Positions 48,979 through 58,281 of a stretch of DNA of 64,000 nucleotides are shown one piece after another (positions within the stretch are counted from its first letter, which is position 1; each line of letters opens with the position of its first letter). The stretch is taken from positions 7,130,001 to 7,194,000 of the forward strand of contig NZ_CP023691.1 in the NCBI RefSeq assembly GCF_008704855.1. Direction: 5' to 3'. A model generated the notes under the pieces. That model had not been told where the DNA came from and searched no databases. It saw only the letters and a program-made list of their open reading frames with translations. Source of the DNA: Streptomyces platensis. GTDB taxonomy: Bacteria; Actinomycetota; Actinomycetes; Streptomycetales; Streptomycetaceae. The translations under genes and the position numbers were made by a program.

Positions 48979-49818
48979 GTGCAGGTGAAGATCCTCATCT
49001 CCGCGGACATGGAAGGCGCCACGGGCGTGACCTGGCCGGCCGATGTGCTGCCGGGAACACCCCAGTGGGAGCGCTGCCGCCACATGTTCACGTCCGACGT
49101 GAATGCGGCGATCGCCGGATTCTTCGACGGCGGCGCCGACGAGGTGCTGGTCAACGAGGCGCACTGGACGATGCGCAATCTGCTGCTGGAACAGCTCGAC
49201 GAGCGCGCGCAGATGCTCACCGGCCGGCACAAATCGCTCAGCATGGTCGAGGGGGTGCAGCACGGAGACGTCGACGGGATCGCCTTCGTCGGCTACCACA
49301 CCGGCGCGGGCACCGAAGGCGTCCTCGCGCACACCTACCTCGCCAACACCCTCACCGGCGTCTGGGTCGACGGCACCCGCGCGAGCGAGGGCTATCTGAA
49401 CTCCCTGGTGGTGGCCGAGTACGGGGTCCCCGTGGTGCTGGTCACCGGCGACGACCGCACCTGCCAGGACGCCCTCGGCTATGCCCCGCAGGCGCCCGGG
49501 GTGGCGGTCAAGGACTATGTGTCGCGCTATGCGGCGGTGTGCCGGCCGCCGGCCCGTACCGCGGCCGAGATCCGGGCCGCCGCCCACAAGGGAGCGGCGC
49601 TGGCGGTGCGTCATGAACCGTCCCGGCGCGGGCCGTTCCGCTTCGAGCTGGAATTCGACGCCGAACACCTGGTGGGCGCGGCCACCTGCGTGCCGGGCGT
49701 GGAACGATGCGGGGAGCGCCGCATCGCGTACACCGGTCAGAACATGTACGAGGCCATCCGGTGCTTCAAGGCGGTGACCACCGTCGTGTCGTCTGCCGTG
49801 GAGGAACAATATGGCTGA
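48979..49818 (+). CDS. M55-family D-aminopeptidase (DppA-like)
   Basis: 279 residues. The metal motif S-x-D-x-E-G occurs at the N-terminus (ILISADMEGATGVTW), and H-x-G-A-G appears in VGYHTGAGTEG. DppA of Bacillus removes N-terminal D-amino acids from peptides, allowing D-Ala-D-Ala to be used as food. Start GTG 48979 (or 48985). It is the first gene of an operon with an M20 peptidase (8-base overlap), an S9 peptidase and an S66 LD-carboxypeptidase, and is divergent from pucR. Confidence 0.92.
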   Translation: MQVKILISADMEGATGVTWPADVLPGTPQWERCRHMFTSDVNAAIAGFFDGGADEVLVNEAHWTMRNLLLEQLDERAQMLTGRHKSLSMVEGVQHGDVDGIAFVGYHTGAGTEGVLAHTYLANTLTGVWVDGTRASEGYLNSLVVAEYGVPVVLVTGDDRTCQDALGYAPQAPGVAVKDYVSRYAAVCRPPARTAAEIRAAAHKGAALAVRHEPSRRGPFRFELEFDAEHLVGAATCVPGVERCGERRIAYTGQNMYEAIRCFKAVTTVVSSAVEEQYG

Positions 49819-51175
49819 GGTGGACTTCGCCGGGCAGCCCGGGACCGGGCAGGTATCCGGCGTGGATCAGCAGGCGCTCGACGAGGTGGTGCGGTTCACC
49901 TCCGAGCTGATCCGGATCGACACCAGCAACGCCGGTGACGGCACCTGTCAGGAGCGCCCGGCCGCCGAGTACGTCGCCGAGCGGCTGGCCGGGGCCGGAC
50001 TGGAGCCCACGCTGCTGGAGCGCAGCAAGGGCCGTACGAACGTGGTCGCCCGCATCGAGGGCACCGACCCCACGGCCGATGCCCTGCTCGTGCACGGCCA
50101 TCTCGACGTGGTGCCCGCCGAGCCCGCCGACTGGACCGTGCACCCCTTCTCCGGGGAGATCCGCGACGGTGTGGTCTGGGGCCGCGGCGCCATCGACATG
50201 AAGAACATGGACGCGATGGTGCTCGCCACGGTCCGCCGGTGGGCCCGCAGCGGGGTGCGGCCGCGGCGGGACATCGTGCTCGCCTTCACCGCCGACGAAG
50301 AGGCCAGCGCCGAGGACGGCTCCGGCTTCCTGGCCGACCGGCACCCCGGCCTCTTCGACGGCTGCACCGAAGGCATCAGCGAGTCCGGGGCCTTCACCTT
50401 CCACGCCGGCAACGGGCGGCAGTTGTACCCGGTCGCGGCGGGGGAGCGCGGGACGGCCTGGCTGAAGCTGACCGCCCGGGGGCGGGCCGGGCACGGCTCG
50501 AAGGTCAACCACGACAACGCCGTCAGCCGGCTCGCCGCGGCCGTGGCCCGGATCGGCGCGCACGACTGGCCGGTCCGGCTCACCCCGACGGTGCGGGCCG
50601 CGCTCCGTGAACTCGCCGCGCTGTATGGCGTCGACACCGATGTCGACGCGCCGGACTTCGACGTCGACGCGCTGCTGAGCAGGCTCGGCAGGGCCGCCGA
50701 ACTGGTCGAGCCGACCGTTCGCAACAGTGCCAATCCGACGATGCTGGCGGCCGGTTACAAGGTCAATGTGATCCCGGGGACCGCCGTCGCCCATGTCGAC
50801 GGCCGGGTGCTCCCCGGCGGCGAGGCGGAGTTCCGTACGACCATGGACGCGCTCACGGGGCCCGGGGTGAGCTGGGAGTACCACCATCGCGAGGTCGCGC
50901 TGGAGGCCCCGGTCGACTCCCCGACGTTCGCCGCGATGCGGGCCGCGATCGAGCGCTTCGACCCGGACGGCCAGGTCGTGCCGTACTGCATGTCCGGCGG
51001 AACCGACGCCAAGCAGTTCTCCCGGCTGGGCATCGCCGGCTATGGCTTCTCCCCGCTGAAGCTGCCCGAGGGCTTCGACTACCAGGCGCTCTTCCACGGG
51101 GTGGACGAATGCGTGCCGGTCGAGGGGCTGCATTTCGGCGTCCGGGTGCTCGATCATTTCCTGCGCGCGGTCTGA
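49811..51175 (+). CDS. M20-family metallopeptidase / deacylase
   Basis: 454 residues. Zn ligands: His in LLVHGHLDVVPA, Asp in GRGAIDMKNMDAM, the Glu pair in TADEEASAED, and a late His in LFHGVDE; the dimerisation lid domain lies between about 200 and 340. Family members cleave dipeptides or N-acyl amino acids. The start overlaps the M55 gene by eight bases, so the two products are made together; the pair suits breakdown of short, D-residue-containing peptides. Confidence 0.9.
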   Translation: MAEVDFAGQPGTGQVSGVDQQALDEVVRFTSELIRIDTSNAGDGTCQERPAAEYVAERLAGAGLEPTLLERSKGRTNVVARIEGTDPTADALLVHGHLDVVPAEPADWTVHPFSGEIRDGVVWGRGAIDMKNMDAMVLATVRRWARSGVRPRRDIVLAFTADEEASAEDGSGFLADRHPGLFDGCTEGISESGAFTFHAGNGRQLYPVAAGERGTAWLKLTARGRAGHGSKVNHDNAVSRLAAAVARIGAHDWPVRLTPTVRAALRELAALYGVDTDVDAPDFDVDALLSRLGRAAELVEPTVRNSANPTMLAAGYKVNVIPGTAVAHVDGRVLPGGEAEFRTTMDALTGPGVSWEYHHREVALEAPVDSPTFAAMRAAIERFDPDGQVVPYCMSGGTDAKQFSRLGIAGYGFSPLKLPEGFDYQALFHGVDECVPVEGLHFGVRVLDHFLRAV

Positions 51176-51218
51176 CCGGCCGACGCGTTGCCCGACCGGT
51201 GGTGGAGAGGAACGAAGC

Positions 51219-53234
51219 ATGGTGACCACGGCTCCGTACGGCGGCTGGACGTCCCCGATAGATGCCCGGATGGTCGCCGCGCACGACGGCCGGCCGGCCT
51301 TTGTCGGGGTCGTCGGCGACGAGGTCTGGTGGACGGAGCCGCGGCCCGGCGAGGGCGGCCGGCGGGCGCTGGTCCGCCGGCGGCCGGACGGCACCGAGGA
51401 GTCGGTGCTTCCCCCGCCCTGGAACGTCCGCAGCCGGGTGCTGGAGTACGGCGGCCAGCCCTGGGCCGGTGCCGTCACCGAGCGCGGACCGCTGGTCGTC
51501 TTCAGCAACTTCGCCGACCAGCGGCTGTACGCCTACGCGCCGGACAGCGACGAGGTGCCGCGCCCGCTCACCCCGCACTCCGGCACGGGTGACGGGCTGC
51601 GCTGGGCCGACCCGGTGCTGCGCCCCGAGCTCGGGGAGGTCTGGTGCGTCCTGGAGGAGTTCACGGGCGACCGGCCGACCGATGTGCGCCGGGTGATCGC
51701 GGCCGTGCCGCTCGACGGTTCCGCCGCCGAACGCCGGGCGTACGTAAGGGAGTTGACCGACGACCGGCATCGCTTCGTGACCGGTCCGCGGATCTCCCCG
51801 GACGGGCGGAAAGTGGCCTGGCTGGCCTGGGACCATCCCCGTATGCCCTGGGAGGGCACCCTGGCGATGGTCGCCCAGGTCACCGGGAAGGGCGAGTTCG
51901 AGGACGTCCGGCCGCTCGCCGGCGACCTCGGCCCCGGCGCGCCGCACGGCGGTGCGGCCGGTGAGTCCGTCGCCCAGATCGAGTGGGCGGCCGATGGCTC
52001 ACTGCTGTTCGTCTCGGACGTCAGCGGCTGGTGGGAGCTACAGCGCCTCGACCCCGGCGGCGACGCGACGCGCCGCGGTCTGTGCCCGTCCCGGCAGGAG
52101 GAGTTCGGCGGGCCGCTGTGGACCGTCGGCCAGCGCTGGTTCCTGCCCCTGGACAACGGCACCCTCGCGGTGATCCACGGCCGGGGCGCCACCTCCCTGG
52201 GCATCCTCGACCCGGTGAGCGGCGAACTGGTCGACGCCGCGGGCCCGTGGACCGAATGGGTGCCCAGCCTCGCCGTGCACGGCAGCCGCGTCGTCGGCAT
52301 CGCCGCCGGTCCGCACAGCTCGTATGAGATCGTCGAGCTGGACACCTGCACCGGACGCGCCCGGGTACTGGCCTGCCGGCACACCGATGTCCTGGACCCG
52401 GCCTACTACCCCCGGCCGCAGAGCCGCACCTTCACCGGCCCCGGCGGACGGGACATCCACGCCCACATCTACCCGCCGCACAACCCCGACCACCGCGCCC
52501 CCGACGGGGAGCTGCCGCCCTTCGTGGTGTGGGCGCACGGCGGCCCCACCGGCCGGGCCCCGCTGGTGCTCGACCTGGAGATCGCCTACTTCACCACCCG
52601 CGGCATCGGCGTCGCCGAGGTCAACTACGGCGGCTCGACGGGCTATGGCCGCGAGTACCGCGAGCGGCTGCGCGGCCAGTGGGGAGTGGTGGACGTCGAG
52701 GACTGTGCCGCCGTCGCCAGCGCACTGGCCGACGAGGGCACCGCCGACCGCGCCCGGCTCGCCATCCGCGGCGGCAGCGCCGGCGGCTGGACCGCCGCCG
52801 CCTCCCTGACCGCCACCGACCTCTACGCCTGCGGCACCATCAGCTATCCGATCCTGGACCTGACCGGCTGGGCCACCGGCGAGACCCATGACTTTGAATC
52901 GCGGTATCTGGACTCGCTGGTCGGACCGCTCGCCGAGATGCCCGACCGCTACCGCGAGCGCTCGCCGCTGCACCGCGCGGACCGGATCACCGCGCCGTTC
53001 CTGCTGCTCCAGGGCCTGGACGATGTGATCTGCCCGCCCACGCAGTGCGACCGGTTCCTCGCGGCGGTCGCCGGGCGCGGCATACGGCACGCCTATCTGC
53101 CGTTCCCCGGCGAGGGCCACGGCTTCCGCCGCGCGGAGACCATCGTCCGTGCCGTGGAGGCCGAACTCTCCCTCTACACCCAGACCTTCGGCATCACCCG
53201 CGGCGATGTCCCGGCGCTGGAGCTGCGCGGATGA
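51219..53234 (+). CDS. S9-family prolyl oligopeptidase
   Basis: 671 residues: an N-terminal beta-propeller of ~400 residues (repeats such as GPRISPDGRKVAWLAWDHP and IEWAADGSLLFVSD) and a C-terminal alpha/beta hydrolase with nucleophile Ser in GGSAGG, Asp in GLDDVICP and His in GEGHGF. It has no signal peptide, so it acts in the cytoplasm on short peptides. Start ATG 51219 follows GAGAGGAACGAAGC. Its stop overlaps the S66 gene as ATGA. Confidence 0.93.
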   Translation: MVTTAPYGGWTSPIDARMVAAHDGRPAFVGVVGDEVWWTEPRPGEGGRRALVRRRPDGTEESVLPPPWNVRSRVLEYGGQPWAGAVTERGPLVVFSNFADQRLYAYAPDSDEVPRPLTPHSGTGDGLRWADPVLRPELGEVWCVLEEFTGDRPTDVRRVIAAVPLDGSAAERRAYVRELTDDRHRFVTGPRISPDGRKVAWLAWDHPRMPWEGTLAMVAQVTGKGEFEDVRPLAGDLGPGAPHGGAAGESVAQIEWAADGSLLFVSDVSGWWELQRLDPGGDATRRGLCPSRQEEFGGPLWTVGQRWFLPLDNGTLAVIHGRGATSLGILDPVSGELVDAAGPWTEWVPSLAVHGSRVVGIAAGPHSSYEIVELDTCTGRARVLACRHTDVLDPAYYPRPQSRTFTGPGGRDIHAHIYPPHNPDHRAPDGELPPFVVWAHGGPTGRAPLVLDLEIAYFTTRGIGVAEVNYGGSTGYGREYRERLRGQWGVVDVEDCAAVASALADEGTADRARLAIRGGSAGGWTAAASLTATDLYACGTISYPILDLTGWATGETHDFESRYLDSLVGPLAEMPDRYRERSPLHRADRITAPFLLLQGLDDVICPPTQCDRFLAAVAGRGIRHAYLPFPGEGHGFRRAETIVRAVEAELSLYTQTFGITRGDVPALELRG

Positions 53235-54163
53235 CGGAGGACCGGCCGGTCCGGCCACCGCGGCTGCGGCCCGGCGACCGGGTGGCGGTGGTGGCGCCCA
53301 GCGGCCCGCTGGTGGCGGAGCGGCTGGATCGCGGGCTGGATGTGCTCCGCGGCTGGGACCTCGACCCGGTCGCCGCGCCCCATGCCCGCGGCACCCATCC
53401 CACCCTGGGCCATCTCGCCGCCTCCGACGGGGAGCGGGCCCGCGATCTCCAGGACGCGTGGTGCGATCCGTCGGTGAAGGCGGTGTTCGCGGCGCGCGGT
53501 GGTTACGGCGCCCAGCGGATGGTCGACCTGCTGGACTGGGACGCGCTCCGTGCCGCGGCCCCCAAACCGCTGATCGGCTTCAGCGATGTGACGGTGCTGC
53601 ACGAAGCGTTCGCGGTGCGTGCCGGGGTGTCCACACTGCACGGACCGGCCGTCGCGGGAGAGGCCTTCCTCAAGGACGACGCCACCCGGGAACATCTGCG
53701 GCGCACGCTGTTCGCGCCGGAGACCGTCCGCACCCTGGTGTCGCCGTCCGCCCGGCCCCTGGTGCCGGGCCGGGCCCGCGGGATCACCCTCGGCGGGTGT
53801 CTGGCGATGCTCGCCACCGAGCTGGGCACTCCGCGGGCCCGGCCGGGTGCGGCGGGCGGGCTGCTCCTGCTGGAGGACGTCGGGGAACCGCCGTACCGCA
53901 TCGACCGGGCGCTCACCCAACTCCTGCGGGCGGGCTGGCTGGACGGGGTCGCCGGAGTCGTCCTCGGCTCATGGGCCCGCTGCGGGCCCTACGGGCAGGT
54001 GCGGGAGGTGCTGGTGGACCGGCTGGCCGGGCTCGGGGTCCCGGTGGCCGAGGAGTTCGGCTTCGGACACGGCGATTCCGCGCTGACCGTGCCGCTGGGC
54101 GTCCCCGCCGAGCTGGACGCGACGGCCGGCACGCTGACCTTCGAGGAACCGGCAACGGTGTGA
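53231..54163 (+). CDS. S66-family LD-carboxypeptidase
   Basis: 310 residues. Hallmarks: N-terminal LRPGDRVAVVAPSGP, ARGGYGAQR, the nucleophile Ser in IGFSDVTVLH, Glu in LLEDVGEPPY and His in FGFGHGD. LdcA-type enzymes trim the terminal D-Ala from muropeptide tetrapeptides. Cytoplasmic, with no leader. It is coupled by ATGA to the S9 peptidase and completes an operon able to take apart murein-derived or other D-amino acid peptides. Confidence 0.93.
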   Translation: MTEDRPVRPPRLRPGDRVAVVAPSGPLVAERLDRGLDVLRGWDLDPVAAPHARGTHPTLGHLAASDGERARDLQDAWCDPSVKAVFAARGGYGAQRMVDLLDWDALRAAAPKPLIGFSDVTVLHEAFAVRAGVSTLHGPAVAGEAFLKDDATREHLRRTLFAPETVRTLVSPSARPLVPGRARGITLGGCLAMLATELGTPRARPGAAGGLLLLEDVGEPPYRIDRALTQLLRAGWLDGVAGVVLGSWARCGPYGQVREVLVDRLAGLGVPVAEEFGFGHGDSALTVPLGVPAELDATAGTLTFEEPATV

Positions 54164-54362
54164 GCGCACGGCTTGCTTGACGTCCGGTCACCCCTCCACC
54201 GTCCAGGGCCTCATGAGGTCTCCACACCCCTCGCGCCCGAAGACGGCACTGAACGCACGTCCTAACCACGACGCGGGTCCGGAGCGTTGACTTGCCGCTA
54301 CCCGTGTCACAGCATGAGCGCGCCGCTACCGACTGGTTGGTACGACCTGTGTGGAGGTCCTC

Positions 54363-56186
54363 GTGCCCAGCGTGTCCCGAGCCGTGTCCCGCCCCGCGCT
54401 CCGCAGGTCCCTCGCCCTGCTGGCCGGCTCCGCCCTCGCCGCGCCGCTCTTCCTGACCGCCCCCGCGGTGGCCGCCGCCGACCCGTACAGCGTCACCGCG
54501 CTGAAGGTCACCGTCCAGGCCGGGGAACGCCACTGCACCGTGGACGCGGATGTCTACCGCCCGGCCGGAGTCGACGCCGCCCACCCGGCGCCCGCCGTGC
54601 TGACCACCAACGGCTTCGGCGGCAACAAGAAGGACGGCTCGACCGACGGCCTCGCCAAGGCCCTCGCCACCCGCGGCTATGTGGCGCTCGCCTACTCCGG
54701 GCTCGGCTTCGGCAAGACCGGCTGCCCGATCTCCCTCGACGACCCCGGGATCGACGGCCGGGCGGCGAGCGGGCTGGTCGACCTGCTGGCCGGCGCCCGT
54801 ACGGCCGACAACGGGACGCGTCTCGACTACGTCGCCAAGGACGGGGCGCGCGATCCGCGGGTCGGCATGATCGGCGGCTCCTACGGGGGCGCGATCCAGC
54901 TGGCCACCGCCGCCGTCGACCACCGGGTCGACGCACTGGTCCCGCTCATCACCTGGAACGACCTCTCCTACTCCCTGGACCCGAACAATGCCGGCCGCAC
55001 CCACGGCGGCACCGGCCCGCTGCCCGGTGCCTACAAGTGGCAGTGGACGAACGGCTTCTTCCTGATCGGCGAGGCGCAGGGACTGCTGCATCCACAGCTC
55101 GACCCGTCGCGCACCGGCGGCTCCGGCTGTCTGCACTTCGTCGCGCGGGCCTGCGAGACCAAGCGGCTGCTGGACTCCGGGAAGTACCCGGCGCAGAAGA
55201 CCGATGCCGTGCTCCGCTACGCGCGCAGCGTCTCCCCGGTCTCGTATCTGCCGTCGGTGCAGGCGCCGACGCTGCTCGTGCAGGGCCAGCGCGACAGCCT
55301 GTTCAACCTCAACGAGGCCGCCGCGACCTACCGGACCCTCGCCGCGCAGGGCACCCCGGTCAAGATGATCTGGCAGGCATGGGGCCACAGCGGCGGGATG
55401 AAGAAGCCGGTGCAGGGCGAACTCAACCTGGCCCACGGCAACTTGGACACCAGCTACGTCGGCCGGCGCGTCCTGGCGTGGTTCGACCACTACCTGCGGC
55501 ACCGGACGGCAACCGGCACCGGGCCCGCCTTCGCCTACCACCGGGACTGGGTGACCGCCGGGTCCGCCTACGCCACCTCGCCCGCCTTCCCGGCCGGCGG
55601 CACCCGGCGGCTGTATCTCTCCGGGGACGGCAAGCTCGTCGCGCAGCGCGGTGCGGTGGCGCGCGGCAGCCGCACGTACCGCAATCTGCGGATGGCCACC
55701 AGCCACTCGGAGAGTTCGCTGTCCGGGCTGCTGGGGCTGCCGGACGTGGCGCCGTACGACGCCCGGGGCACCTACCTCGACTGGACGTCGCAGCCGGTGG
55801 CGGGCAGGCCGGTGGATGTGGTGGGCGCGCCCAGGGTGACGCTGAAGGTCACCTCGCCGCAGGCCGGGCGGGCACAGCGGTCCGCGGACGCGGCCGACAA
55901 GCTGGTGCTGTTCGCCAAGCTCTACGATGTCGCGCCGGACGGCAGGAAGACGCTGGTGCACCGGTTGGTGGCCCCGGCCCGGGTGCCCGATGTGACCCGG
56001 CGGTTCACCGTGGAACTGCCGGGCATCGTGCACCGTTACGAGCCGGGGCACCGACTGCGCTTCGTGATCGCCGCGAGCGACGACGCCTATGTCGGCAATC
56101 GCGGCGTGAAGCCGGTGACGGTCACCAGTACGCCCGGGGACACCGGGGTCCTCGAACTGCCCGTCACCCAAGGGGTGTTGCGGTAG
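54363..56186 (+). CDS. Secreted S15/CocE-like alpha/beta hydrolase (X-Pro peptidase or acylase)
   Basis: 607 residues. Arg-rich start then a hydrophobic segment (LALLAGSALAAPLFLTAPAV) with an A-x-A cleavage region, so it is exported. The hydrolase domain has nucleophile Ser in GGSYGGAIQ near residue 175, Asp in VQGQRDSLFN and His in WGHSGGM. The C-terminal beta-sandwich (LKVTSPQAG; YEPGHRLRFVIAASDD) is the X-Pro dipeptidyl-peptidase C-terminal domain. GTG 54363 follows GGAGG. It could act on peptides or amide drugs. Placement beside the peptidase operon may be coincidental. Confidence 0.9.
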   Translation: MPSVSRAVSRPALRRSLALLAGSALAAPLFLTAPAVAAADPYSVTALKVTVQAGERHCTVDADVYRPAGVDAAHPAPAVLTTNGFGGNKKDGSTDGLAKALATRGYVALAYSGLGFGKTGCPISLDDPGIDGRAASGLVDLLAGARTADNGTRLDYVAKDGARDPRVGMIGGSYGGAIQLATAAVDHRVDALVPLITWNDLSYSLDPNNAGRTHGGTGPLPGAYKWQWTNGFFLIGEAQGLLHPQLDPSRTGGSGCLHFVARACETKRLLDSGKYPAQKTDAVLRYARSVSPVSYLPSVQAPTLLVQGQRDSLFNLNEAAATYRTLAAQGTPVKMIWQAWGHSGGMKKPVQGELNLAHGNLDTSYVGRRVLAWFDHYLRHRTATGTGPAFAYHRDWVTAGSAYATSPAFPAGGTRRLYLSGDGKLVAQRGAVARGSRTYRNLRMATSHSESSLSGLLGLPDVAPYDARGTYLDWTSQPVAGRPVDVVGAPRVTLKVTSPQAGRAQRSADAADKLVLFAKLYDVAPDGRKTLVHRLVAPARVPDVTRRFTVELPGIVHRYEPGHRLRFVIAASDDAYVGNRGVKPVTVTSTPGDTGVLELPVTQGVLR

Positions 56187-56301
56187 CGGATGGGGTGGAT
56201 GCCGTAGGGACAAGTGGAGGGGCGGACGGCTCGGGCGCGCCCCGGGCGCCGGGTGTCAGCCGGGGCCGCGCGCGTCAGCCGGGTCGTCCGCGGGGGTGCT
56301 G

Positions 56302-56496
56302 CTAATCGTCGGTGACCGCAATGGCCTGCACGGGGCAGGCGCGGGCGGCTTCCCGCACCAGCGGGTCGCCCGCGCCGTCCTCCCGGCCGGGCAGCAGCGC
56401 ACTGAAACCGTCGTCGTCCTGGGTGAAGACCCCCGGCGCGGTCAGGGCGCACTGGCCGGCGCCGATACAGCGGTCGGTGTCGATCGCGATCCGCAT
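56302..56496 (-). CDS. [3Fe-4S] ferredoxin
   Basis: 64 residues with Cys10 and Cys16 (RCIGAGQCALTAP) and Cys54 in ACPVQAI, the three-cysteine pattern of small Streptomyces ferredoxins that feed electrons to P450s. ATG 56496 follows AAAGGGGTC. It lies 35 bases after the P450 gene on the same strand and is its natural redox partner. Confidence 0.93.
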   Translation of the reverse strand: MRIAIDTDRCIGAGQCALTAPGVFTQDDDGFSALLPGREDGAGDPLVREAARACPVQAIAVTDD

Positions 56497-56531
56497 TCCG
56501 GACCCCTTTCTCTGGTCTGCCGTCCTGGCTG

Positions 56532-57719
56532 CTACCAGGCCAGCGGCAGTTCGATCATGCCTTGCAGGGTGTCGCCGGCCTTGAACGGAATCTCGGCGGC
56601 CGGCACGGCGAGCCGCAGCTGCGGGATCCTTTTGAACAGTGAGCGCAGCGCGATCTCCAACTCCGCGCGCGCCAGATTCTGCCCCAGGCACTGGTGGATC
56701 CCGAAGCCGAACGCCACGTGATGGCGGGCCGAACGGCCGAGGTCCAGCTCGTCCGGTGCCGGATAGGCGGCCTCGTCCCGGTTGATCAGTGAGGCGGGAA
56801 ACAGGACCGCGTCGTCGGCCCGGATCACCTGACCGCCGATCTCGATGTCCTCCGTCGCCACCCGCAACAGACCGTCCGCGATGGACAGGAACCGCAGCAG
56901 CTCCTCGACGGCAGCCGGCATCAGACCCTCGTCGGCCTTGAGCTGCGCCAGCTGCTCGGGGTGCTCCAGCAGGGTGAAGGTGCCGAGCGAGATCATGTTG
57001 GCGGTGGTCTCATGGCCGGCCACCAGCAGGATCATGGCGAGCCGGACCAGCTCGTCGCGGGTGAGCGCGCCGGTCCGCAGCCGGTCCTCGATCAGCTCGT
57101 CCAGCAGCCCGTCGCCCGGCTTCTTCTCCTTGGCGGCGATCAGCCCGGTGAAGTACTCCTCCAGCTTCAGCCGGGCGTCCTCCGCCTCCTCGGCCGACCG
57201 GCCGCGCAGGATACGGCGGGACTCCTCCTCGAAGAACTCGTGGTCGGCGTACGGGACGCCGAGCAGTGCGCAGATCACCATCGACGGGACCGGCAGCGCG
57301 AACGCGGAGACCAGCTCGGCGGGCGGGCCCTGATCCAGCATCCGGTCCAGCAGCCCGTCGACGATCCGCTGGATCTCCGGCCGCAGTGCGGCGGTCCGCT
57401 TGAGGCTGAAGCTGGGGATCAGCATCCGGCGCTGGGTGTTGTGCTCCGGGTCGTCGACCCCGATCAGCGGTGTCCGGACCCGGCGGATGGCCGCGAAGCG
57501 TTCGAACGGGACCGGGAAGGCCGGGTTCTGCCGGTCGGCGGAGAGCCGCTGGTCGGTCAGCAGCGCCCGTGCCTCGGGGTGGCCGGTGACCGCCCACACC
57601 TTCCGGCCGTCGTAGAACGTGACATGGCTCAGCGGGCCGGCCTCGCGCAATGGCTGATAGGCGGCGGGCGGGTGGTAGGGACAGGTGCGGTTCTGAAAGT
57701 AGGGGATGGCTTCGGTCAC
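56532..57719 (-). CDS. Cytochrome P450 (CYP105-like)
   Basis: 395 residues. I-helix AGHETTANM, K-helix E-x-x-R in EELLRFL, and the heme-binding FGFGIHQCLGQNLAR with Cys at ~344. Overall similarity is to CYP105-type bacterial P450s, which hydroxylate drugs, polyketides or fatty acids. No biosynthetic genes adjoin it, so it may be catabolic or orphan. It forms an operon with the downstream ferredoxin. Start GTG/ATG at 57719 by homology (MTEAIPYFQNRTCPYHPP). Confidence 0.93.
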   Translation of the reverse strand: MTEAIPYFQNRTCPYHPPAAYQPLREAGPLSHVTFYDGRKVWAVTGHPEARALLTDQRLSADRQNPAFPVPFERFAAIRRVRTPLIGVDDPEHNTQRRMLIPSFSLKRTAALRPEIQRIVDGLLDRMLDQGPPAELVSAFALPVPSMVICALLGVPYADHEFFEEESRRILRGRSAEEAEDARLKLEEYFTGLIAAKEKKPGDGLLDELIEDRLRTGALTRDELVRLAMILLVAGHETTANMISLGTFTLLEHPEQLAQLKADEGLMPAAVEELLRFLSIADGLLRVATEDIEIGGQVIRADDAVLFPASLINRDEAAYPAPDELDLGRSARHHVAFGFGIHQCLGQNLARAELEIALRSLFKRIPQLRLAVPAAEIPFKAGDTLQGMIELPLAW

Positions 57720-57860
57720 GAAATTCCTCCCGTACGAGTCTCAAGTGGCTCGAGTCGCTCGTGTGTGAGATGGCAACGCTGTGGCGCACCGTGTACGCCG
57801 CGCCGATCTCACCTCATGCCGCGGATACCGGGCATGTCTACGCGCAGTTCGGCCAACCTC

Positions 57861-58083
57861 GTTCAGATTGCGACATGTTCGGCTTCATCGCCTCCGTACC
57901 GCGGCCGTACGAGGGTGTCGATCACGCCGTCCAGATAGCGGTCCCGTGCCACCTCGGCCGGCAGGCTCTGCGGGACGGCGTGCCCGAGCTGGGTGTGGCC
58001 GAGGCAGGCGGTGTACGCCAGCAGGCCACGGTGCCGCGCCTCGCCCTCGGGGAAGAAGCCCAGCGCCGCGAAGAGCGCTGCTC
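57861..58083 (-). pseudogene. C-terminal remnant of a TetR-family regulator
   Basis: On the minus strand the frame ending at the TGA 57861-57863 reads LFAALGFFPEGEARHRGLLA, then AYTACLGHTQLGHAVP, RYLDGVIDTLVRPR. This is the ligand-domain tail typical of TetR regulators. The HTH half is absent; the sequence changes abruptly near 58083 into an unrelated gene piece on the other strand. Confidence 0.6.
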
Positions 58084-58230
58084 ACCCGCGCGGATGTCGT
58101 GGTGACCGGCTGCCGGCCGGGCGCACTCGACCGCTTCGGCCTCACCCCGGAGGCGCCGGCCGCCCGCCGCCCCGGCCTGGTGGTCGCCGGGTGTGGCGGG
58201 AGGGCTCCTGGCAGCCGGACCGGCTCTGCC
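58080..58230 (+). pseudogene. Fragment of a CaiB/BaiF-type CoA-transferase
   Basis: The plus-strand frame reads LTRADVVVTGCRPGALDRFG and LTPEAPAARRPGLVVAGCGG, which matches the conserved LL..ADV.V.n.RPG.l.rlGL....L....P.LV segment of class III CoA-transferases. Nothing remains on either side. It abuts the TetR fragment, marking a deletion or rearrangement junction. Confidence 0.55.
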
Positions 58231-58281
58231 ACGCCGCCCGGCCGGCTGGCCTGCCGCTGCCACCCTTCGTACGATCTGCCG

